From NCBI RefSeq assembly GCF_030062155.1, contig NZ_CP118269.1, positions 2,790,001-2,854,000 on the forward strand: 64,000 nt of DNA, given 5' to 3'. Both the position numbers and the translations under genes were made by a program. The first letter of the stretch is position 1; each line of letters opens with the position of its first letter. This stretch comes from Pantoea sp. Lij88 (lineage in GTDB: Bacteria > Pseudomonadota > Gammaproteobacteria > Enterobacterales > Enterobacteriaceae). This document shows positions 29,217 through 38,635 of this stretch, one piece after another. The notes beneath the pieces are model-generated. The model did no database searches and was not told the origin of the DNA. It was given only the letters and a program-made list of their open reading frames with translations.

Positions 29217-29888
29217 TTACTCCGGCAACGTCAGATACTGCCCACAGGACGCCTGCTGCGCCGCATCGGTGAGGTACGGAATCGTGCCCAGACAGGGCGC
29301 AGGCAGTCGGTTTTTCAGGCTGGTGAGATATTCCTGATAGCGTTTACCCGGCGGTTCGACCGTGTTGGCGATCCAGCCCACCAATGGCAGGCCGCGCGCC
29401 CGCACCGCCTCGGCGGTGAGCATCGCGTGATTGATGCAGCCGAGCTTTATTCCCACCACCAGAATCACAGGCAGCTTTTCGCTGACCACCCAGTCCGCGT
29501 AGGTGTGCGTCTCTGACAGCGGGGTGTACCAGCCGCCCGCGCCCTCGACCAGAATCCAGTCTGCCAGCGGTTCCAGCGCCGCCAGACCCGCCGACAGCGC
29601 CAGATGCGTAATCGGCCTGCCCTCTTCCGCGCTGACGATGTGCGGCGAGGTCGGCTCCATAAACGCCAGCGGGTTCACCTGCTGATAGCTTAGCGGCACG
29701 CTGCTGAAGCGCTGCAGGGCCAGCGCATCGCTGTTACGGATCCCCTCTGGCGTCATCTCACATCCTGACGCCACCGGCTTATAGCCCGCACTGCGAAAGC
29801 CCGCTGCGGTGGCCGCCTGCAACAGTGCGCCGCTGGCAACCGTTTTCCCGACTTCGGTGTCGGTGCCGGTAATAAAAAACCGATTCAT
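29217..29888 (-). CDS. bioD: Dethiobiotin synthase BioD
   Basis: A 223-residue enzyme that closes the ureido ring of dethiobiotin from 7,8-diaminononanoate, CO2 and ATP. P-loop GTDTEVGKT at 8-16, GYKPVASGCE, VEGAGGWYTPL and GWIANTVEPP are present. It is the last gene of bioBFCD and overlaps bioC by four bases. Confidence 0.95.
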   Translation of the reverse strand: MNRFFITGTDTEVGKTVASGALLQAATAAGFRSAGYKPVASGCEMTPEGIRNSDALALQRFSSVPLSYQQVNPLAFMEPTSPHIVSAEEGRPITHLALSAGLAALEPLADWILVEGAGGWYTPLSETHTYADWVVSEKLPVILVVGIKLGCINHAMLTAEAVRARGLPLVGWIANTVEPPGKRYQEYLTSLKNRLPAPCLGTIPYLTDAAQQASCGQYLTLPE

Positions 29889-30640
29889 GAAAGCGTGACT
29901 CCGTAAATTAAATGGTAACTCAGGCGATAGCCGTGCCGATCGCGCGGCCAGTGCGCCTCTAACTGATTAAGCCGTTGTCGGGTGACTCTCTGCCCGTCGC
30001 GGCCCTGATGCAGATGGGTCGCCCCGATCCCCTTCAGGGATCGCATGGCGCTGAGCGCATCGGGGAAATGCAGGGTCACCACCTCTGAGCTGCAGCGCAG
30101 TTGCTCTGCGTGGCAGGCCGCTGCAATCTGCGATTCGCTGAGAAAGCGGTTGGCGTGCGGCAACGCATCCAGATGGGACCAGGCCTCATGCACCTCCTGC
30201 AGCGAACCGTCGCCCAGCGTGGAAAACAGCAGTGTGCCGTCGGGCCGCAGCACCCGCCGGAACTGGCGCAGCGCGCCGGGCAGATCCTCACTCCACTGCA
30301 CCGCCAGGTTGCTCCACACCAGGTCAAAGCTGTTATCCGCCAGCGGCAGTGCGTCGATGTCGCCCGCCAGGTAGTGCTGCGCCGCGTCGTTGTCCCGCGC
30401 CTGTTGCAGCATCTGCGGAGAGAGATCGAGTGCCGTCACCTGTTTGCCGCGTTCGCGCCACAGCCTGCTGTACCAGCCGGTGCCACATCCAGCATCCAGC
30501 AGCTGCAGCCCGCTGTGAGCCGGTGCGCGTGCCAGCAGCGCATCGCCGCTCAGCCGTTGCAGCGCAGCATGGGCGTCGTAATGGCTGGCCGCCCGGCCAA
30601 AGGCGCGTGCAACCGCCTGCTTATCAACCCGCAGCGTCAT
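29885..30640 (-). CDS. bioC: Malonyl-ACP O-methyltransferase BioC
   Basis: A 251-residue SAM-dependent methyltransferase that caps malonyl-ACP so that fatty-acid synthesis can build the pimeloyl chain. Motif I is [13 protein letters not shown] (near 46), followed by [30 protein letters not shown] and [17 protein letters not shown]. It overlaps bioF by 17 bases and bioD by four. Confidence 0.94.
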   Translation of the reverse strand: MTLRVDKQAVARAFGRAASHYDAHAALQRLSGDALLARAPAHSGLQLLDAGCGTGWYSRLWRERGKQVTALDLSPQMLQQARDNDAAQHYLAGDIDALPLADNSFDLVWSNLAVQWSEDLPGALRQFRRVLRPDGTLLFSTLGDGSLQEVHEAWSHLDALPHANRFLSESQIAAACHAEQLRCSSEVVTLHFPDALSAMRSLKGIGATHLHQGRDGQRVTRQRLNQLEAHWPRDRHGYRLSYHLIYGVTLS

Positions 30641-31775
30641 GCAGCACCTCCAGTAACCGATCGATATCTTCGGTGCGATGTGCCGCCGTCAGGGTAATAC
30701 GCAGACGGGCCGTTCCCGGCGGCACGGTGGGCGGCCGGATCGCGCTGACCCAGCAGCCCGCGTCCGCCAGCCGCTGAGAGAGCGCCATCGCATCGCTGTT
30801 TTCGCCCACCAGCAGCGGCTGAATCGCACTGGTGGAGTTCATCAGCTGCCACGGCAGCGAGGCCGCACCGCGCCGGAAATGGTGAATGTTCTGCTGCAGC
30901 TGCTGGCGCAGCGCATCACCCTGCTGGATCGCCTGCAGCGCAGCCTGCAGCGCGACAGCCTGCGCGGCGGGCATGGCGGTGGAGTAGATCAGATGACGGC
31001 TGAATTGCAGGAAATAGTCGGCGGTGTCTGCATCGCACAGCAGCGCGGCACCGCTGACGCCAAAGGCTTTGCCAAAGGTGACCACCAGCAGTTCCGGTTT
31101 AACCCCCTGCTGCCAGCAGCTGCCGCGCCCCTGCTCACCCACCACGCCGATGCCGTGCGCATCATCCACCAGCAGCCAGCCCTGTGCCTGCTGCGTCTGA
31201 TGTGCCAGCGCAGCCAGCGGCGCGCTGTCGCCATCCATGCTGAAAATCCCCTCGGTCACGACCAGCGTCTCCCCCTCGCAGGGTGAGGCGAGACGTGTCG
31301 CCAGGCTCTCCGGATCGTTGTGACTGAAACGTCGCAGCTGCGCCGGGCTGTGGCTGGCGGCGTCGAGCAGCGAAGCATGAGTGAGTTTATCGGCCAGGAT
31401 GCGATCGTTTTTTTCGCCCAGCAGATGAATCACCGCCTGATTGGCGGCAAAGCCGGAGATAAACAGCAGCGCACGGTCATAGCCGAGCCAGTCGGCCAGC
31501 TGCGCCTCAAGATCCGCATGCTGACGGTGATAACCGGTGACGTGCCCTGAGGCACCTGCCCCCGCGCCCGTCAGCGCCGCGCCCTGCCGCCAGCCCGCAA
31601 TTACTGCCGGATGCCGGGTTAAGCCGAGATAGTCATTGCTGGAGAAGTGGAGATAGCTGCGGCCACCGCTCTGCAGTGTGCGGGTCGATTGCTCATCAAT
31701 AACCCGACGCTGCCGCCAGCCATCGGCCGCACGGCGCTGCTCCAGCCCCTGCCGGAGTCGTTGCTGCCAGCTCAT
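30624..31775 (-). CDS. bioF: 8-amino-7-oxononanoate synthase BioF
   Basis: A 383-residue PLP enzyme that condenses pimeloyl-ACP with alanine. The PLP lysine is Lys236 in [11 protein letters not shown], the same number as in E. coli; [11 protein letters not shown] and FSSNDYLGL are present. It overlaps the bioB stop by one base, so translation is likely coupled. Confidence 0.95.
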   Translation of the reverse strand: MSWQQRLRQGLEQRRAADGWRQRRVIDEQSTRTLQSGGRSYLHFSSNDYLGLTRHPAVIAGWRQGAALTGAGAGASGHVTGYHRQHADLEAQLADWLGYDRALLFISGFAANQAVIHLLGEKNDRILADKLTHASLLDAASHSPAQLRRFSHNDPESLATRLASPCEGETLVVTEGIFSMDGDSAPLAALAHQTQQAQGWLLVDDAHGIGVVGEQGRGSCWQQGVKPELLVVTFGKAFGVSGAALLCDADTADYFLQFSRHLIYSTAMPAAQAVALQAALQAIQQGDALRQQLQQNIHHFRRGAASLPWQLMNSTSAIQPLLVGENSDAMALSQRLADAGCWVSAIRPPTVPPGTARLRITLTAAHRTEDIDRLLEVLHDAAG

Positions 31776-32806
31776 TACAGCGCCGCGTTGTAGAACTGTT
31801 CAGTGTCGGCATGGAATAGCTGCTCACTGAGTTGCTGCGCCTGCTGCTGATCGCCATGTTGGGTGTGGGTATGCTCCGGGTTCAGCCCCAGCTTGCGGAA
31901 CAGCACGCGGTCTTTATCCTCTTCCGGATTCGGCGTGGTCAGCAGTTTGCAGCCGTAGAATATCGAGTTCGCCCCGGCCATAAAGCACATCGCCTGAGTC
32001 TGCTCGCTCATCTGCTCGCGTCCCGCTGAGAGGCGCACATGCGAGGTCGGCATCATGATGCGCGCCACCGCGATGGTGCGGATAAAATCGAACGGTTCCA
32101 CGTCATCGTTATCCGCCAGCGGCGTGCCTTTGACCTTGACCAGCATGTTGATTGGCACGCTCTCCGGTGGCGTCGGCAGGTTGGCTAACTGCACCAGCAG
32201 ACCCGCACGGTCATTCACGGTTTCGCCCAGGCCGACGATGCCGCCCGAACAGACCTTGATCCCAGCGTCACGCACTTTGCCCAGCGTATCCAGACGTTCC
32301 TGATAGCTGCGGGTGGTGATGATGGAGCCGTAAAATTCCGGCGAGGTGTCGAGGTTATGGTTGTAGTAATCGAGGCCCGCGCCCGCCAGTCGCTGCGCCT
32401 GTTGATCGCTGAGGGTGCCCAGCGTCATGCAGGTTTCCATTCCCATCGCCTTGACGCCTTCCACCATCTTTTCCAGGTAAGGCATGTCGCGCTCGTGCGG
32501 GTTTTTCCACGCGGCACCCATGCAGAAACGGGTCGAACCGGCGGCTTTGGCCTGACGCGCGGAGGTCAGCACCTCCTCCACTTCCATCAGACGCTCTGAC
32601 TCCAGGCCGGTCTTGTAGCGCGCGCTCTGCGGGCAATATTTACAATCTTCCGGACAGGCACCGGTTTTAATCGACAGCAGGGTACTGACCTGCACCTGGC
32701 GCGGGTCGAAGTGCTGACGATGCACCTGCTGCGCCTGAAACATCAGTTCGAGAAAAGGTTGATCAAACAGCGCTTGCGCCTGTGCAATTGTCCAGCGTTG
32801 AGCCAT
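31775..32806 (-). CDS. bioB: Biotin synthase BioB
   Basis: A 343-residue radical SAM enzyme that inserts sulfur into dethiobiotin. The SAM cluster ligands are Cys51, Cys55 and Cys58 (CPEDCKYC); [27 protein letters not shown] and the late [11 protein letters not shown] are present. It is the first gene of bioBFCD and is divergent from bioA across a BirA operator. Confidence 0.96.
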   Translation of the reverse strand: MAQRWTIAQAQALFDQPFLELMFQAQQVHRQHFDPRQVQVSTLLSIKTGACPEDCKYCPQSARYKTGLESERLMEVEEVLTSARQAKAAGSTRFCMGAAWKNPHERDMPYLEKMVEGVKAMGMETCMTLGTLSDQQAQRLAGAGLDYYNHNLDTSPEFYGSIITTRSYQERLDTLGKVRDAGIKVCSGGIVGLGETVNDRAGLLVQLANLPTPPESVPINMLVKVKGTPLADNDDVEPFDFIRTIAVARIMMPTSHVRLSAGREQMSEQTQAMCFMAGANSIFYGCKLLTTPNPEEDKDRVLFRKLGLNPEHTHTQHGDQQQAQQLSEQLFHADTEQFYNAAL

Positions 32807-32854
32807 TACTTACTCCAGAAAAGGGTGTCATCCCGACGAAAAGCAGGGGTATAC

Positions 32855-32887
32855 TTGTAAACTATATTTTTTTATTTTGGTTTACAA
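32855..32887. promoter_or_regulatory. BirA operator between bioB and bioA
   Basis: Half-sites TTGTAAACT (32855-32863) and GGTTTACAA (32879-32887) are separated by 15 mostly A/T bases. This is the classical biotin operator. It lies between the two divergent start codons, so one BirA-biotinyl-AMP dimer would repress both arms. Confidence 0.93.
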
Positions 32888-32892
32888 CTCCG

Positions 32893-34197
32893 ATGACTAC
32901 CCCTGTTTTCTCCTCAGATGATGCCCGTTTTGACCGCCAGCATATCTGGCATCCCTACACCTCAATGCAGGATCCACTGCCCTGTTACCCGGTGGTTGCC
33001 GCACAGGGTTTTCAGCTGCAACTGGCCGATGGCCGTGAGCTGGTGGATGGGATGTCATCGTGGTGGGCGGCGATCCACGGCTATAACCATCCGCGCCTGA
33101 ACCGGGCGCTGACGGAGCAGGTCTCACAGATGTCGCACGTAATGTTCGGCGGCATTACCCATCCGGCGGCGGTAGCCCTTTGCAGGAAGCTGGTGATGAT
33201 GACGCCCGAGGCGCTGGAGTGTGTCTTCCTGGCCGATTCCGGCTCGGTGGCGGTGGAAGTGTCGATGAAGATGGCGCTGCAGTACTGGCTGGGACGCGGT
33301 GAAACACGCCAGCAGTTCCTGACGCTGAAGCGCGGCTATCACGGCGATACCTTTGCGGCGATGTCGGTGTGCGATCCTGAGAACTCGATGCACAGCCTGT
33401 GGCGCGGCTATCTGCCCGAACATCACTTTGCAGCGGCTCCGGCCTGCGGCTTTGATGATGAATGGGACGAGCGCGATTTCGATGATTTCGCCCGGCTGAT
33501 TGAACAGCATCACCGGCAGCTGGCGGCGGTGATTCTGGAGCCGGTTGTGCAGGGTGCGGGCGGCATGCGTTTCTACCATCCGCGTTATCTGCAGCAGGTC
33601 CGGGAAGCCTGCGATCACTATGGCGTGCTGCTGATTGCGGATGAGATCGCCACCGGGTTTGGCCGCACCGGCAAACTCTTTGCCTGTGAGCACGCAGGTA
33701 TTACCCCGGATATTCTCTGCGTCGGCAAGGCGCTGACCGGCGGCATGATGACGCTGGCGGCGACGCTGACCACCCGCGACGTCGCTGACACCATCAGCCG
33801 CAGCGCGGCGGGCTGTTTCATGCACGGCCCGACCTTTATGGGCAATCCGCTGGCCTGCGCGGTGGCGGCAGAGAGCCTGACCATGCTGACGGAAGGTCAC
33901 TGGCAGCCTCAGGTGGCCGCAATCGAACAGCGGCTGCGGGCTGAGCTGCTGCCGCTGCGCCGTTCCCCACAGGTGGCCGATGTGCGCGTGCTGGGAGCGA
34001 TTGGCGTGGTGGAAACCCGTCAGGCGGTCAACATGGCGGCACTGCAGCAGTTCTTTGTTGAACAGGGCGTCTGGATCCGGCCTTTTGGCCGGCTGATTTA
34101 CCTGATGCCGCCCTACATCATCACGCCACAGGCACTGAGTCAGCTGGTGCAGGCGATTGGCGGCGCGCTGGACCATTCGCAACATTTTGCCGCCTGA
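32893..34197 (+). CDS. bioA: Adenosylmethionine-8-amino-7-oxononanoate aminotransferase BioA
   Basis: A 434-residue PLP aminotransferase that uses SAM as amino donor to make 7,8-diaminononanoate. WHPYTSMQDPLPCYPV, DGMSSWWAAIHGYNHP, LLIADEIATGFGRTGKLFACEHAG and the PLP Lys279 in LCVGKALTGG are seen. I chose ATG 32893, because the longer frame would run through the operator. It stands alone on the plus strand, facing away from bioB. Confidence 0.95.
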   Translation: MTTPVFSSDDARFDRQHIWHPYTSMQDPLPCYPVVAAQGFQLQLADGRELVDGMSSWWAAIHGYNHPRLNRALTEQVSQMSHVMFGGITHPAAVALCRKLVMMTPEALECVFLADSGSVAVEVSMKMALQYWLGRGETRQQFLTLKRGYHGDTFAAMSVCDPENSMHSLWRGYLPEHHFAAAPACGFDDEWDERDFDDFARLIEQHHRQLAAVILEPVVQGAGGMRFYHPRYLQQVREACDHYGVLLIADEIATGFGRTGKLFACEHAGITPDILCVGKALTGGMMTLAATLTTRDVADTISRSAAGCFMHGPTFMGNPLACAVAAESLTMLTEGHWQPQVAAIEQRLRAELLPLRRSPQVADVRVLGAIGVVETRQAVNMAALQQFFVEQGVWIRPFGRLIYLMPPYIITPQALSQLVQAIGGALDHSQHFAA

Positions 34198-34272
34198 AGC
34201 GGGCCGACCGCTGGCACTGGTGGCGCTTTTGGTTATGATGAAAGGCTATTCATCGACAAGTGAGGAGATGTA

Positions 34273-34749
34273 ATGCACGTTTTTAGTCAGGATTTTAATG
34301 ACGGCGAGAAGATGCCCGAAAAGCATGTTTTCAACGGCATGGGTTATCAGGGTGAAAATATCTCTCCCCATCTTGCCTGGGAAGCCGCGCCGGAAGGGAC
34401 CAAAAGTTTTGTGGTGACCTGCTACGATCCTGATGCCCCGACCGGTTCCGGCTGGTGGCACTGGGTGGTGGCGAATATTCCGGCCAGCACCACGTCACTG
34501 CCGCAGGGTGCCGGTTCCGGCAAAGCGTCACTGCCAGCAGGCGCAATCCAGACGCGTACCGATTTCGGTCAGGCGGGCTACGGTGGCGCGGCGCCGCCAC
34601 AGGGCGAAACCCATCGCTACATTTTCACCGTGCATGCGCTGGATGTGGAGACGATTGAGGTGGATGAAGGCGCCAGTGGCGCAATGGTCGGCTTTAATGT
34701 GCATTTCCACGCACTGGCGAGCGCCTCGCTGACCGTAAATTATCAGTAA
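34273..34749 (+). CDS. ybhB: YbhB/YbcL-family PEBP-like protein
   Basis: A 158-residue cytoplasmic protein of the phosphatidylethanolamine-binding-protein fold, with CYDPDAPTGSGWWHWVVANIP (residues 55-75) and GAIQTRTDFGQAGYGGAAPPQGETHRYIFTVHAL as the ligand-pocket signatures. The E. coli gene has the same place beside bioA. A kinase-inhibitor-like role has been proposed for the fold, but the bacterial function is open. Confidence 0.92.
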   Translation: MHVFSQDFNDGEKMPEKHVFNGMGYQGENISPHLAWEAAPEGTKSFVVTCYDPDAPTGSGWWHWVVANIPASTTSLPQGAGSGKASLPAGAIQTRTDFGQAGYGGAAPPQGETHRYIFTVHALDVETIEVDEGASGAMVGFNVHFHALASASLTVNYQ

Positions 34750-34790
34750 TTCAGTCCGCCTGACAAACCCAAAGCTGAGTGACCTGGCAG

Positions 34791-35017
34791 CAACGCATTA
34801 GCTTAAATTGCAGGGAATAGGGTCAGAGGAGGAAAGCGTCCCGCTGACTGGGACAAAAACGCCGGGAGCGTTTTTGAACAACGCAACGCGTTGGCCCGGC
34901 AACGGGCGCACCTCGGGGATGAGATGCGTAATTGCGCGGGTCGAGCATGCCATGGATGGCGGCTTTTGCGTCTTTCCGATCTGACCCTATTCCCTGTGTC
35001 TGCACGATCTCACAGCT
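34791..35017 (+). repeat. Dispersed repeat, copy 2 (full length)
   Basis: The core 34811-34996 is bounded by a perfect 17-base inverted repeat (CAGGGAATAGGGTCAGA). Inside are further hairpins: AAAACGC / GCGTTTT around CGGGA, and GCACCTC with GAGATGC. The middle is shared with copy 3 (AACAACGCAACGCGTTGGCCC, then GGGCGCACCTC). Similar flanks reach about 20 bases further out on each side (GCAGCAACGCATTAGC on the left, CACGATCTCACAGC on the right). It fills most of the gap between ybhB and pgl. No protein could be encoded. Confidence 0.8.
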
Positions 35018-35047
35018 GGCAGTTGCAAACTCCGTCAACAATTTCAC

Positions 35048-35075
35048 GCCTCTCCCGCCCGGGAGAGGCATTTTT
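35048..35075 (+). terminator. Rho-independent terminator (plus direction)
   Basis: Stem GCCTCTCCC / GGGAGAGGC, loop GCCC, followed by ATTTTT on the plus strand. It would stop transcripts coming from ybhB through the repeat, and it lies just past the pgl stop. Confidence 0.8.
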
Positions 35076-35084
35076 CGTGATGCG

Positions 35085-36086
35085 TTACGCCTGCAGTTGG
35101 TGAATCACGACCCACATCGGGCCCTGCCCTACCGCATAACGTCCCAGTGGCTGTAACAAGCCTTTCGGTTCGCTAATCGCATAGACTTCGATGTGATGAG
35201 ATTTCTGTCCCGCCGCCACCAGATAACGTCCGCTGTGATCGATATTGAACCCGCGCGGCTGCGTTTCCGTCGGCTGGAACCCTTCCAGGTTCAGCTCATC
35301 GCCCAGTTCGCTGACGCTGAAGATCGCCAGCGTGCTGCTGGTGCGATCACAGGCGTAAAGGAATCGGCCATCCGGCGTCAGATGAATATCGGCTGCCCAG
35401 CGCGTCCCGCTGAAGTCAGGCGGCATCATATCCAGCGTCTGCACGCTTTCTGCTTCGCCTTCACCCGTATTTAATGCCCAGACCTCAACCGTGCTGTCGA
35501 GTTCGTTCACGCAGTAAGCGAACTGGCCGCCCGGATGGAACTGCATATGACGCGGGCCTGCGCCTTCTACCGTCGTGACCTGCGCCTGTTTACGCGGCGT
35601 CAGCTGACCATCGGCACCCAGCGTAAACAGACAGATACGGTCCTGCTTCAGGACCGGGACATAAAGGGTCTTATTGTCAGTGTCGATATTGGCCGAGTGG
35701 CAGCCATCCAGACCGTTAATCACCTGCAGCGGAGCCTGCGGAATGCCATCATCGCCAATCGGGCTGACGCTGACGCAGGCATCATTGTAGGAGCCGCAGA
35801 ACAGGAACCGGCCCTCGCGATCGGTGGAAATGTGGGTCGGACTGCCGGGCAGCGGTGCCTGACCGGCTTCGGTCAGCGTGCCATCGGCGGCAATCTTAAA
35901 CGCCAGCACGCGAAAATTGGGACGCACACCGACATAGAGAAAATCGCGTTTCGGACTCACCACCATCGGCTGAACCTGGCCGGCGACATCGATTACCTGA
36001 AGCAACGTCAGCGCACCCTCATCATTCATCTGCCAGACGTGAATCTGCTGGCTCTCGGGACTGGCGGTGTAGACAACCTGTTTCAT
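35085..36086 (-). CDS. pgl: 6-phosphogluconolactonase Pgl
   Basis: A 333-residue seven-bladed beta-propeller lactonase (YbhE type) that hydrolyses 6-phosphogluconolactone in the oxidative pentose phosphate pathway. The start [59 protein letters not shown] and [13 protein letters not shown] match the E. coli enzyme. Repeated blade motifs run the full length. It is divergent from ybhA. Confidence 0.94.
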   Translation of the reverse strand: MKQVVYTASPESQQIHVWQMNDEGALTLLQVIDVAGQVQPMVVSPKRDFLYVGVRPNFRVLAFKIAADGTLTEAGQAPLPGSPTHISTDREGRFLFCGSYNDACVSVSPIGDDGIPQAPLQVINGLDGCHSANIDTDNKTLYVPVLKQDRICLFTLGADGQLTPRKQAQVTTVEGAGPRHMQFHPGGQFAYCVNELDSTVEVWALNTGEGEAESVQTLDMMPPDFSGTRWAADIHLTPDGRFLYACDRTSSTLAIFSVSELGDELNLEGFQPTETQPRGFNIDHSGRYLVAAGQKSHHIEVYAISEPKGLLQPLGRYAVGQGPMWVVIHQLQA

Positions 36087-36241
36087 GCATTCTCCTTTTT
36101 TGCTGCCTTGTCATGATCTGTGAATCACTGTAGCGCGTTTTATTGCCCTACGCTGGAATCATTTGTGCCCTGTTTTTTGTCTCCGGGCCGTGGTCAGGTG
36201 TAGACTTCAGCCCCTGTAAACCTGGAAAAACGTGAGGATTA

Positions 36242-37060
36242 ATGAGCTACCGTGTAATTGCCCTCGACCTCGACGGCACACTGCTGACCCCAGCCAAGAC
36301 GATTCTGCCGCAGTCAATCGACGCGCTAAATCAGGCCCGCCAGGCGGGTATTCATGTCGCTATCGTGACCGGACGCCATCACTGCGCTATCCACCCTTTT
36401 TATCAGGCGTTACAACTGGATACACCCGCAATCTGCTGTAATGGCACCTACCTGTATGATTACCAGGCGAAAAAGGTGCTGGCGTCCGATCCTCTTGACC
36501 CGCAGCGGGCGTTACAGGTGATTGAGATGCTGGACCAGCAGCAGATTCACGGGTTGCTCTACGTGGATGATGCGATGCTCTATCAGACGCCGACCGGTCA
36601 CGTGATGCGTACCCTGAAGTGGGCCGAATCGCTGCCCGCCCACCAGCGTCCACTGTTCCGCCAGGTGCCCGACTTAGCCCAGGCGGCGCGTGAGGCCGGT
36701 TCAATCTGGAAGTTTGCCCTGTCACACGACAATCACGAGGAGCTGCAGCAGTTCGCGACCCGTGCCGAAGCAGAGCTGGGTCTGGCCTGCGAATGGTCAT
36801 GGCACGATCAGGTGGATATCGCCAAAGGTGGCAACAGCAAAGGCAAGCGGCTGGCGCAGTGGGTTGAATCGCTGGGGCTGAGCATGTCCGATGTGATCGC
36901 GTTCGGGGATAACTACAACGATCTCAGTATGCTGGAAACGGCCGGACTGGGTGTGGCGATGGGCAATGCGGACGACGCGATTAAAGCACGGGCGAAAATG
37001 GTGATCGGCACCAACCTTGAAACCGGTATTGCCGATACCCTCCGTCAGTACGTGCTGTAA
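36242..37060 (+). CDS. ybhA: Pyridoxal phosphatase YbhA (HAD superfamily)
   Basis: A 272-residue HAD phosphatase of the Cof subfamily. Nucleophile motif ALDLDGTLL (Asp9, Asp11), VTGRHH, the cap domain in the middle, the lysine in KGGNSKGKRL and the metal motif GDNYNDLSML are present. The E. coli protein removes phosphate from pyridoxal phosphate and other sugar phosphates. Its last 20 codons are repeated downstream of the HNH island; the gene itself is intact, because the island enters after the stop codon. Confidence 0.92.
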   Translation: MSYRVIALDLDGTLLTPAKTILPQSIDALNQARQAGIHVAIVTGRHHCAIHPFYQALQLDTPAICCNGTYLYDYQAKKVLASDPLDPQRALQVIEMLDQQQIHGLLYVDDAMLYQTPTGHVMRTLKWAESLPAHQRPLFRQVPDLAQAAREAGSIWKFALSHDNHEELQQFATRAEAELGLACEWSWHDQVDIAKGGNSKGKRLAQWVESLGLSMSDVIAFGDNYNDLSMLETAGLGVAMGNADDAIKARAKMVIGTNLETGIADTLRQYVL

Positions 37061-37138
37061 TCAGGGCGTCACTGAGACGCTTTTGATCTGGGCATAAAGC
37101 CACTGATCCGGCCGGATGCCCAGCTCATCGCGCGCGCA
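36992..37138 (+). repeat. Long direct repeat flanking the HNH island, left copy
   Basis: 147 bases are repeated 1644 bases further on (38636-38782). The copy holds the last codons of ybhA up to its stop at 37058-37060, then (reading on the minus strand) the last 25 codons of modC up to the stop at 37061-37063. This modC piece is cut off from its gene and has no start. Differences from the right copy are few: 36999, 37039, 37097, 37130 and 37136. Confidence 0.92.
37061..37138 (-). pseudogene. 3' fragment of modC (duplicated end)
   Basis: This encodes the same residues as the end of the real modC ([20 protein letters not shown], then VTP) with synonymous changes (Leu ctt for ctc, Arg cgc for cgt). 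It breaks off at 37138, where AT-rich DNA begins. It is a by-product of the island insertion and is not expressed as a protein. Confidence 0.85.
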
Positions 37139-38635
37139 GAGTTAGATATATGAAAAATGCTTACTTTATTTAATCAGCTTTGTTAAAAAGAGTAGAATTA
37201 TTTATTTGATTTAATAAAAACCCACAATTACATTAACTTTACCGGTTATAAGTCACATAAACTCACTATTAATTATATGGAGTTTTCACAGAGCAATGAA
37301 TTCATTAATCTGTTAGAAAGCAAACTAGCAAATTCTTAAGGTGTGAAAAATAAAAATTTTATCATTCTTCATAAAATCACTATTCTTTATCTACTAAAAA
37401 TCAAAACCAATTAATTCGAAAGTCATAAAAGATCAATGAAAAAATCGATCAATTATGACTTATCGCTATTATTTATTACTGCCATTATGGTCTTGATTAC
37501 AATGCATGCACTTTAAAACCCTTAAAAGCCTTTTGAGCTCAATCAGCAAAACTCAATTCACAGACTATTAGGGTAGCGTATAATTTATACAGCAATGTCA
37601 ACCAGTATAGTCACCAGACTTAATTTTAATTTTCTCTATTAATTGACTAATGAGTAGCACTTCACTGCCACGATGTACCATAGCATGACAGTTAGGACAT
37701 AAAGGAATCATGTCATTTATAGGATCGACTGCATAATTCTCACCAAGAGTGTGCAAAGGTTTGATGTGATGCACGTGAATGAAGCCCTTACCGTGTTCGC
37801 CATATATCTTTTCGAAGTCGAACCCACAGCATTTACAGACAGTACCATAATGATCTATGCACGCCTGCCGTGCTCTTGGATCACGCTCATATGAGTTGAC
37901 CGTAACTTGTTTTTTTGCTCCTTCCGCATAATTTTCAGGTGCGGGAATTTCATCAGGAAATGGATTAGGGAAAAAATCCGCATACCATACAGCGCCATCC
38001 TTTCTCAAATAGCGTTTTTCAAGATTACGCTCAAAGTCCTTAATAACTGCCACTTCTGGATTATCTGGATGTTCTGAAAATATCATATTGAAGGTATATA
38101 GCTCATATCCTTGATGTATGAGCTTTATGTGTTCGATAGCCTGCGTATAACCTGGTTGCTTTTTGTTGCTTGAGTTGTATTCCCAGCGCTCACGTAAGAT
38201 TACTGCCCTTTCCTGTTCGCTCTCAACATCCCATGTTCCAAAGATGACCATCTTTTTTTCATGATTTACAAATGACCAACTCCAGGTCCAGTTGCTGCAA
38301 GTACCGCCATATGACTGAATGAATTTTTTTCTGTTCATATCTATCTCCCTTTGAGGTACTTCTTTGTACATAAATACTAGTTAAGTAATCCAGTTATTTA
38401 TGTAGTTAGCATTTCAATACATGATTGCCTTTGCTTTGAGTCAATACTGAACGTCATGAAGTAAGCTAATTTTGAGCTACGTGATGCTTGTCAGTTCAAA
38501 ACGAGCCGACGAAAAGTATAGCGATGCTTAAGCTAAACATTAAGAGGTCAGTCCAAAAAATTACTGCTGATTAGTCTAAAACAAAAACGAAATCGCGTTC
38601 TTTGGTAGTGCAGTCATGCAGCACCAGATTAACAA
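37139..38635. mobile_element. AT-rich 1.5-kb island carrying one HNH endonuclease gene
   Basis: Unique DNA lies between the two long direct repeats. It is much richer in A+T than the genes on either side, with a sharp change at both edges. It contains one gene on the minus strand, 459 bases of non-coding DNA on one side (37139-37597) and 297 on the other (38339-38635). In the first stretch the only structure I see is an inverted repeat AAGTCATAA / TTATGACTT (37420-37428, 37453-37461). There is no transposase, integrase or tRNA, and no short terminal inverted repeats. Transfer from elsewhere is inferred from composition and the flanking repeats. Confidence 0.8.
37598..38338 (-). CDS. HNH endonuclease with an unassigned N-terminal domain
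   Basis: A 246-residue protein. The C-terminal domain (about 150-225) is a zinc-bound HNH nuclease: Cys168 and Cys171, the HVHHIKPLH core with His190 and His191, Asn209, then CPNCHAMVH with Cys214, Cys217, His218 and His222. The N-terminal 145 residues (SNWTWSWSFVNHEKKMVIFG, GYELYTFNMIF, DGAVWYADFF) form a separate domain found with HNH nucleases in many bacteria as far as I recall; by analogy with McrA-type enzymes it might sense modified DNA. That is a guess. ATG 38338 has GGGAG seven bases before it; an upstream ATG (38371) is poorer. No methylase is encoded beside it. Confidence 0.85.
   Translation of the reverse strand: MNRKKFIQSYGGTCSNWTWSWSFVNHEKKMVIFGTWDVESEQERAVILRERWEYNSSNKKQPGYTQAIEHIKLIHQGYELYTFNMIFSEHPDNPEVAVIKDFERNLEKRYLRKDGAVWYADFFPNPFPDEIPAPENYAEGAKKQVTVNSYERDPRARQACIDHYGTVCKCCGFDFEKIYGEHGKGFIHVHHIKPLHTLGENYAVDPINDMIPLCPNCHAMVHRGSEVLLISQLIEKIKIKSGDYTG

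Noticed and set aside
32782..32892. bioA start at 32782
   Set aside because: It would place coding sequence over the BirA operator and into bioB; the family start is at 32893.
35048..35075. Hairpin as terminator of pgl
   Set aside because: The T-run is on the plus strand only, so it faces the wrong way for pgl; it was assigned to plus-strand transcripts.
37139..38635. The island as an insertion sequence or integron cassette
   Set aside because: No transposase or integrase, no short terminal inverted repeats, no short target duplication and no attC-like site.
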